A DNA stretch of 64,000 nt, from the NCBI RefSeq assembly GCF_001418255.1, contig NZ_LIPV01000001.1, positions 350,607 to 414,606 on the forward strand, read 5' to 3'. Positions 61,213 through 64,000 of the stretch are shown here, piece after piece; position 1 is the stretch's first letter; each line of letters begins with the position of its first letter. The notes beneath the pieces are model-generated. The model worked only from the letters and a program-made list of their open reading frames with translations, was not told where the DNA came from and made no database searches. A program made the translations under genes and the position numbers. The DNA comes from Thiomonas bhubaneswarensis. Lineage in GTDB: Bacteria > Pseudomonadota > Gammaproteobacteria > Burkholderiales > Burkholderiaceae_C.

Positions 61213-62130
61213 TCAGAAGTAGGTGGTCACCGCGGCGTCGAGCGCATCGCGCATGTCCGGGTCGTCGGTGATGGGTCGCACCAGCGCCATGCGGCAGGCA
61301 CCCAGAGGCGCCACGCCCTGCGCGATGAGCGAGCCCGCGTAAATCAGCATGCGGGTGGACAGGCCTTCGTCCAGGCCGTGGCCCTTGAGGTTGCGTGAAC
61401 GCTCGGCGATGTGCACCAGGTTCTTCGCCACGTCCAGCCCGGCGCCCGATTCATGCGCCACGATCTCGGCCTCGATCTCGTGCTCGGGATAGTGGAAGTC
61501 GAGCGCGGCGAAACGCTGCTTGGTCGATTGCTTCAGATCCTTCATCAGGCTCTGGTAGCCGGGGTTGTAGGAGATGACGAGCTGAAAATCGGGATGCGCC
61601 TGGATGATCTCGCCCTTCTTCTCCAGCGGCAGGATGCGCCGGGCGTCGGTCAGCGGGTGGATGGCCACCGTCGTGTCCTGCCGCGCCTCGACCACTTCGT
61701 CGAGGTAGCAGATCGCGCCGAGCCGCGCGGCCATGGCCAGCGGGCCGTCCTGCCAGCGGGTGCCGCTGGCGTCGAGCAGGTAGCGGCCCACCAGATCGGA
61801 GGCGGTCATGTCCTCGTTGCACGCCACGGTGATGAGAGGGCGGCCGAGCTTCCACGCCATGTATTCGACGAAGCGGGTCTTGCCGCAGCCGGTGGGGCCT
61901 TTGAGCATCACCGGCAGGCGCACGGAGTAGGCGGCCTCGTAGAGGTCGACCTCGTCGCCGACCGCGCGGTAATAAGGCTCGGCTGGCACCCGATAGGCGT
62001 CCAGGCCAGCGACCGGCGCGGCGGACAGGTCGGCCGCGGGGCGTGAAGTGGCCGGCATGACGGAACCGGCTCGCGCCGGGCGTACATCCTGGCGCGGCGC
62101 ATAAGTGCGAACATAGTCGTCGTGACGCAT
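61213..62130 (-). CDS. cbbQ: RuBisCO activase AAA+ subunit CbbQ
   Basis: 305-residue MoxR-type AAA+ ATPase. Walker A GPTGCGKT (residues 78-85), Walker B AICYLDEV, arginine region STKQRFAAL. With CbbO it reactivates RuBisCO. About 40 residues at the N-terminus (Ala/Pro/Arg-rich) are extra to the usual 265-270 residue proteins; the conserved part begins near [13 protein letters not shown] later in-frame ATG at codon 25 is possible. Confidence 0.92.
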   Translation of the reverse strand: MRHDDYVRTYAPRQDVRPARAGSVMPATSRPAADLSAAPVAGLDAYRVPAEPYYRAVGDEVDLYEAAYSVRLPVMLKGPTGCGKTRFVEYMAWKLGRPLITVACNEDMTASDLVGRYLLDASGTRWQDGPLAMAARLGAICYLDEVVEARQDTTVAIHPLTDARRILPLEKKGEIIQAHPDFQLVISYNPGYQSLMKDLKQSTKQRFAALDFHYPEHEIEAEIVAHESGAGLDVAKNLVHIAERSRNLKGHGLDEGLSTRMLIYAGSLIAQGVAPLGACRMALVRPITDDPDMRDALDAAVTTYF

Positions 62131-62240
62131 GGCAATCTTTCTCTTTGATGCGCTACCCGGCCCCATGGCCGGAACACACAGCGCGAACTCGGTGTAGTCT
62201 CAGTTCGAGCAGCCGTTCGAGCGGGCGATCAATCGGGCTT

Positions 62241-62504
62241 TCAATCAGGCCAGACGCGCTGGGGAAACAGCGTGGAAGCCGACGAAGCAGGCTCGGCCGC
62301 CAGAGCTGAAACTGCAGCCTTGGGCGTGGCCCGCGTGGCGGCTTTGGACGCCGGTGCAGACTTGACGGGCGCCACGTGCTTGACAGCGGGCGCCGCGGAT
62401 TTTGCGGCGGCCTTGCGCGCTGGCGCCGCAGTGGCGGCCTGGGCGGGCTGCGAGGTGCGGGCCTGACGCACGCTCTGGGTCAACTTGTCCTTGATGCTGC
62501 TCAT
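62241..62504 (-). CDS. mcdB: Carboxysome-distribution protein McdB (alpha-type)
   Basis: 87 residues, almost wholly low complexity: Ala, Lys, Pro and Ser-rich middle ([16 protein letters not shown]) between a short amphipathic start ([15 protein letters not shown]) and a C-terminal FPQRVWPD motif with a single Trp. Intrinsic disorder plus a C-terminal Trp motif is the hallmark described for alpha-McdB. It overlaps the mcdA stop by four bases (ATGA). It is thought to load carboxysomes on McdA gradients over the nucleoid. Too small and repetitive for homology search alone; the call rests on motif and position. Confidence 0.8.
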   Translation of the reverse strand: MSSIKDKLTQSVRQARTSQPAQAATAAPARKAAAKSAAPAVKHVAPVKSAPASKAATRATPKAAVSALAAEPASSASTLFPQRVWPD

Positions 62505-63139
62505 GATGGGTAAACCTCCTTGAGTATGGCTTCGATCTCGTCTGCGGCACCCTGACCGCGAGCGCCCATCTGATAGACCGACAGACCGTCGAGCGCGGCG
62601 GCGCGGTAGATGGCCCGGCGGCGCATGGCCGCGCGCAGCACGGGCAGGCCGAACTCGGCAAGCGCGTCCTGCATCGCCGCCGACAGCGCGCTGCGCTGCT
62701 CGATCTGGTTGAGCACCAGAAAGGCGCGCAGGTTCGGGTTTTGGCTGCGTGCCGCTTCGACTTCCTGCGGCAGGCGCAGGCTGGCCCACAGATCGACCGG
62801 CGACGGCAGAACGGGAATGAGCGCCACGTCACTCGAACGCAGCGCCTGGCTGGAAGCATGGCTGTCGAGTGAAGGCGGACAGTCGAGCACGATGTGTTGA
62901 TAGGTCTTGTAGGTCTGGCGCAGCCCGGCGCCGTCCCAGCGCCCGGAGATCTGTTTGACCGTGGCCGGATAGGGATGCGCGCCCGCGCCACCCCACTGCA
63001 GGGCGGAGCCTTGCGGGTCCAGGTCGACGACCACCGTCGAGCCGCGCCTGGCCAGGCCCGCGGCGAGATTCATGGCCAGCGTGGTCTTGCCTGCGCCGCC
63101 TTTCTGGTTGATGACGGCCAGTACCTTGGCGGCAGCCAT
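62501..63139 (-). CDS. mcdA: ParA-type ATPase McdA for carboxysome positioning
   Basis: 212-residue ParA/MinD ATPase. Deviant Walker [10 protein letters not shown] with the signature lysine at residue 13, Walker A' [10 protein letters not shown] and Walker B HIVLDCPP. The small size and position between acRAF and mcdB, inside the cso operon, indicate McdA rather than a chromosome ParA. It binds DNA non-specifically in the ATP state and spaces carboxysomes with McdB. Confidence 0.88.
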   Translation of the reverse strand: MAAAKVLAVINQKGGAGKTTLAMNLAAGLARRGSTVVVDLDPQGSALQWGGAGAHPYPATVKQISGRWDGAGLRQTYKTYQHIVLDCPPSLDSHASSQALRSSDVALIPVLPSPVDLWASLRLPQEVEAARSQNPNLRAFLVLNQIEQRSALSAAMQDALAEFGLPVLRAAMRRRAIYRAAALDGLSVYQMGARGQGAADEIEAILKEVYPS

Positions 63140-63142
63140 GGC

Positions 63143-63409
63143 TCAGCCCGGCCCTGCCGCCAGGGCGTCGATGCGCGCAGCAAACGCCCTCTCGGCCTCG
63201 CCCATCGTCTTGCCATCCTCTGCATCGAGGGTGATGTTGACGTAGGTGGTACCGAAGTTGATGTTCTGCGGGTGCTGTCCAGTTTCCTCGGCCAGCGCGG
63301 CCAGGGCGTCGAGAAAATCGCGCGTCTGTCCATAGTTGCCGAAGGCAAAGCGCTTGAACAGCGTCGGCGGTTTGCCTTGCTCGCGCCAGCCGGTCTGGTT
63401 GTCATCCAT
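63143..63409 (-). CDS. acRAF: Alpha-carboxysome RuBisCO assembly factor (pterin dehydratase-like)
   Basis: 88 residues with the pterin-4a-carbinolamine dehydratase fold (FKRFAFGNYGQTRDFLDALA, then TYVNITLDAEDG). The enzyme's catalytic His-x-x-x-His pattern of true PCD is not evident, as expected for acRAF, the chaperone for RuBisCO in alpha-carboxysome operons. Its start overlaps the ferritin-like gene by 8 bases, and it ends 3 bases before mcdA. Confidence 0.88.
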   Translation of the reverse strand: MDDNQTGWREQGKPPTLFKRFAFGNYGQTRDFLDALAALAEETGQHPQNINFGTTYVNITLDAEDGKTMGEAERAFAARIDALAAGPG

Positions 63410-63833
63410 GCGTGGCTCCTTCGCTTTGCTGCACCCGCTGCAGATGCCGAGACTCTTCTTCGAGCAGGCGCGCGAAAAGCGCGGCCGACTCGCCGTCGCG
63501 AACCCGCTGCGCATGGCGCAGGGCGTCAGCGTAGAGATGCACCGCCGAGGCCTCGAGCTGCGCGTCGTGAGCCTGCAGTTCGGCCGGGCCCCGTCCGAGA
63601 CGCGCGGGTGCCAGGCTGCCTGCCGAAGGCGCAACGCCGTGCAGGATGAGTTGCTCCATCAGCAGGGCGGCATGGTCGAGCTCTTCCAGCGCCTCGTGGC
63701 GCAGTTCTGCGGCCAGGGCCGCGTCACCCCACAGCCGGGCCAGCACGCTCTGGGCGAGATACTGCTGCACCGCGGTCATTTCATGACCGAGCGCGCGCGT
63801 CATCCAGCCCAGGGTGCGGGAGTCGACTGCCAT
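63402..63833 (-). CDS. Ferritin-like protein of the carboxysome operon
   Basis: 143 residues, four-helix bundle. Carboxylate and histidine iron ligands are visible: Glu in ALGHEMTAVQQY, the EELDH motif, and EEESRH near the C-terminus, so a di-iron site is likely. Small bacterioferritin-like genes sit at this position in many cso operons, with unproven function (possibly oxygen or iron handling). It starts 14 bases after the csoS1 stop. Confidence 0.82.
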   Translation of the reverse strand: MAVDSRTLGWMTRALGHEMTAVQQYLAQSVLARLWGDAALAAELRHEALEELDHAALLMEQLILHGVAPSAGSLAPARLGRGPAELQAHDAQLEASAVHLYADALRHAQRVRDGESAALFARLLEEESRHLQRVQQSEGATHG

Positions 63834-63847
63834 GCGGAGCCTCGTGA

Positions 63848-64000
63848 TCAGCTGCGGGTCGAGGTGATCTCGGCGTCGCGGCCGCCGCCGTCGGCATCGG
63901 GCTGGGTCGGCAGGATACCTTCGACCTCGCTGTGCACGCGGGCGATGATGTGCGCGGCCACCAGGCCGTCACCCACACGCTCGCAGGCGTCGGCGCCAGC
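63848..64000 (-). CDS. csoS1: Carboxysome shell protein CsoS1 (partial, 5' end beyond window)
   Basis: Only the last 50 codons and the stop are present, read out of the right window edge. They translate as AGADACERVGDGLVAAHIIA followed by RVHSEVEGILP, the C-terminal half of a single BMC domain as in CsoS1A/B/C. A Gly/Asp-rich tail of about 20 residues follows. Which paralogue it is cannot be told. It marks the structural part of the carboxysome operon as lying just upstream. Confidence 0.85.
   Translation of the reverse strand, partial: AGADACERVGDGLVAAHIIARVHSEVEGILPTQPDADGGGRDAEITSTRS

Noticed and set aside
63781..63978. A short minus-strand frame of 65 codons at the right edge.
   Set aside because: The overlapping frame ending at 63848 gives a clear CsoS1 C-terminus, so this other frame is a shadow.

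Overview
The window looks like the chromosome of a chemolithoautotrophic betaproteobacterium of the Burkholderiales, most like Thiomonas. This is inferred from the high GC content, the mreB-gatCAB and mreBCD-mrdAB arrangement, a DUF3138 outer-membrane protein, and an alpha-carboxysome/CbbQO gene set beside a cbbR-cbbFPTZGKA Calvin operon. No rRNA, tRNA, CRISPR array, transposase or prophage gene was seen.

1-20403 (almost all minus strand) is a polyamine/agmatine utilisation locus. Agmatinase makes putrescine; PotFGHI imports it; SpuC (transamination) and PuuA-PuuB-PuuC-PuuD (gamma-glutamylation route) degrade it. A DUF3138 beta-barrel protein, a small cupin and a complete Liv-type ABC transporter with a Tat-type binding protein are embedded in the locus. 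A MocR/GntR-aminotransferase regulator (11648-13165, plus) sits in the middle, divergent from puuD. A near-consensus sigma-54 promoter precedes potF.

20636-25597 holds a class III aminotransferase, a three-gene operon (membrane protein, lipoprotein, winged-helix regulator) behind a promoter overlapped by two identical palindromes, and two exported sulfur-handling proteins (DsrE-like and double rhodanese). 25760-31829 is the rod-shape/elongasome cluster (rodA, mrdA, mreD, mreC, mreB, transcribed mreB to rodA). 32053-37003 holds gatC, gatA, a LysE exporter, gatB and a GAF-GGDEF diguanylate cyclase. A small RHH-like protein, a type II NADH dehydrogenase, leuS-lptE-holA and a secreted hypothetical follow. 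A 165-bp palindromic repeat-like element lies at 43885-44049.

44060-53858 (minus) is the Calvin-cycle operon, transcribed cbbF-cbbP-cbbT-cbbZ-cbbG-cbbK-cbbA, followed after a strong hairpin by a redoxin and a CbbY-type phosphatase. cbbR is divergent (54226-55191). 55197-64000 (minus) is the downstream half of an alpha-carboxysome locus. In order of transcription it holds the end of a csoS1 shell gene, a ferritin-like gene, acRAF, mcdA, mcdB, cbbQ, cbbO, csoS1D, a cytoplasmic trypsin-like protease, an acidic 100-residue protein, transaldolase and rsmE. The structural genes cbbLS, csoS2, csoSCA and csoS4 are presumably just beyond position 64000.

Together the right-hand third regenerates RuBP, packages and reactivates RuBisCO, and positions carboxysomes. 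The most interesting unexplained items are the protease and small acidic protein in the carboxysome operon, the tandem operator at 22048-22091, the leader hairpin of the rhodanese gene and the palindromic element at 43885-44049.
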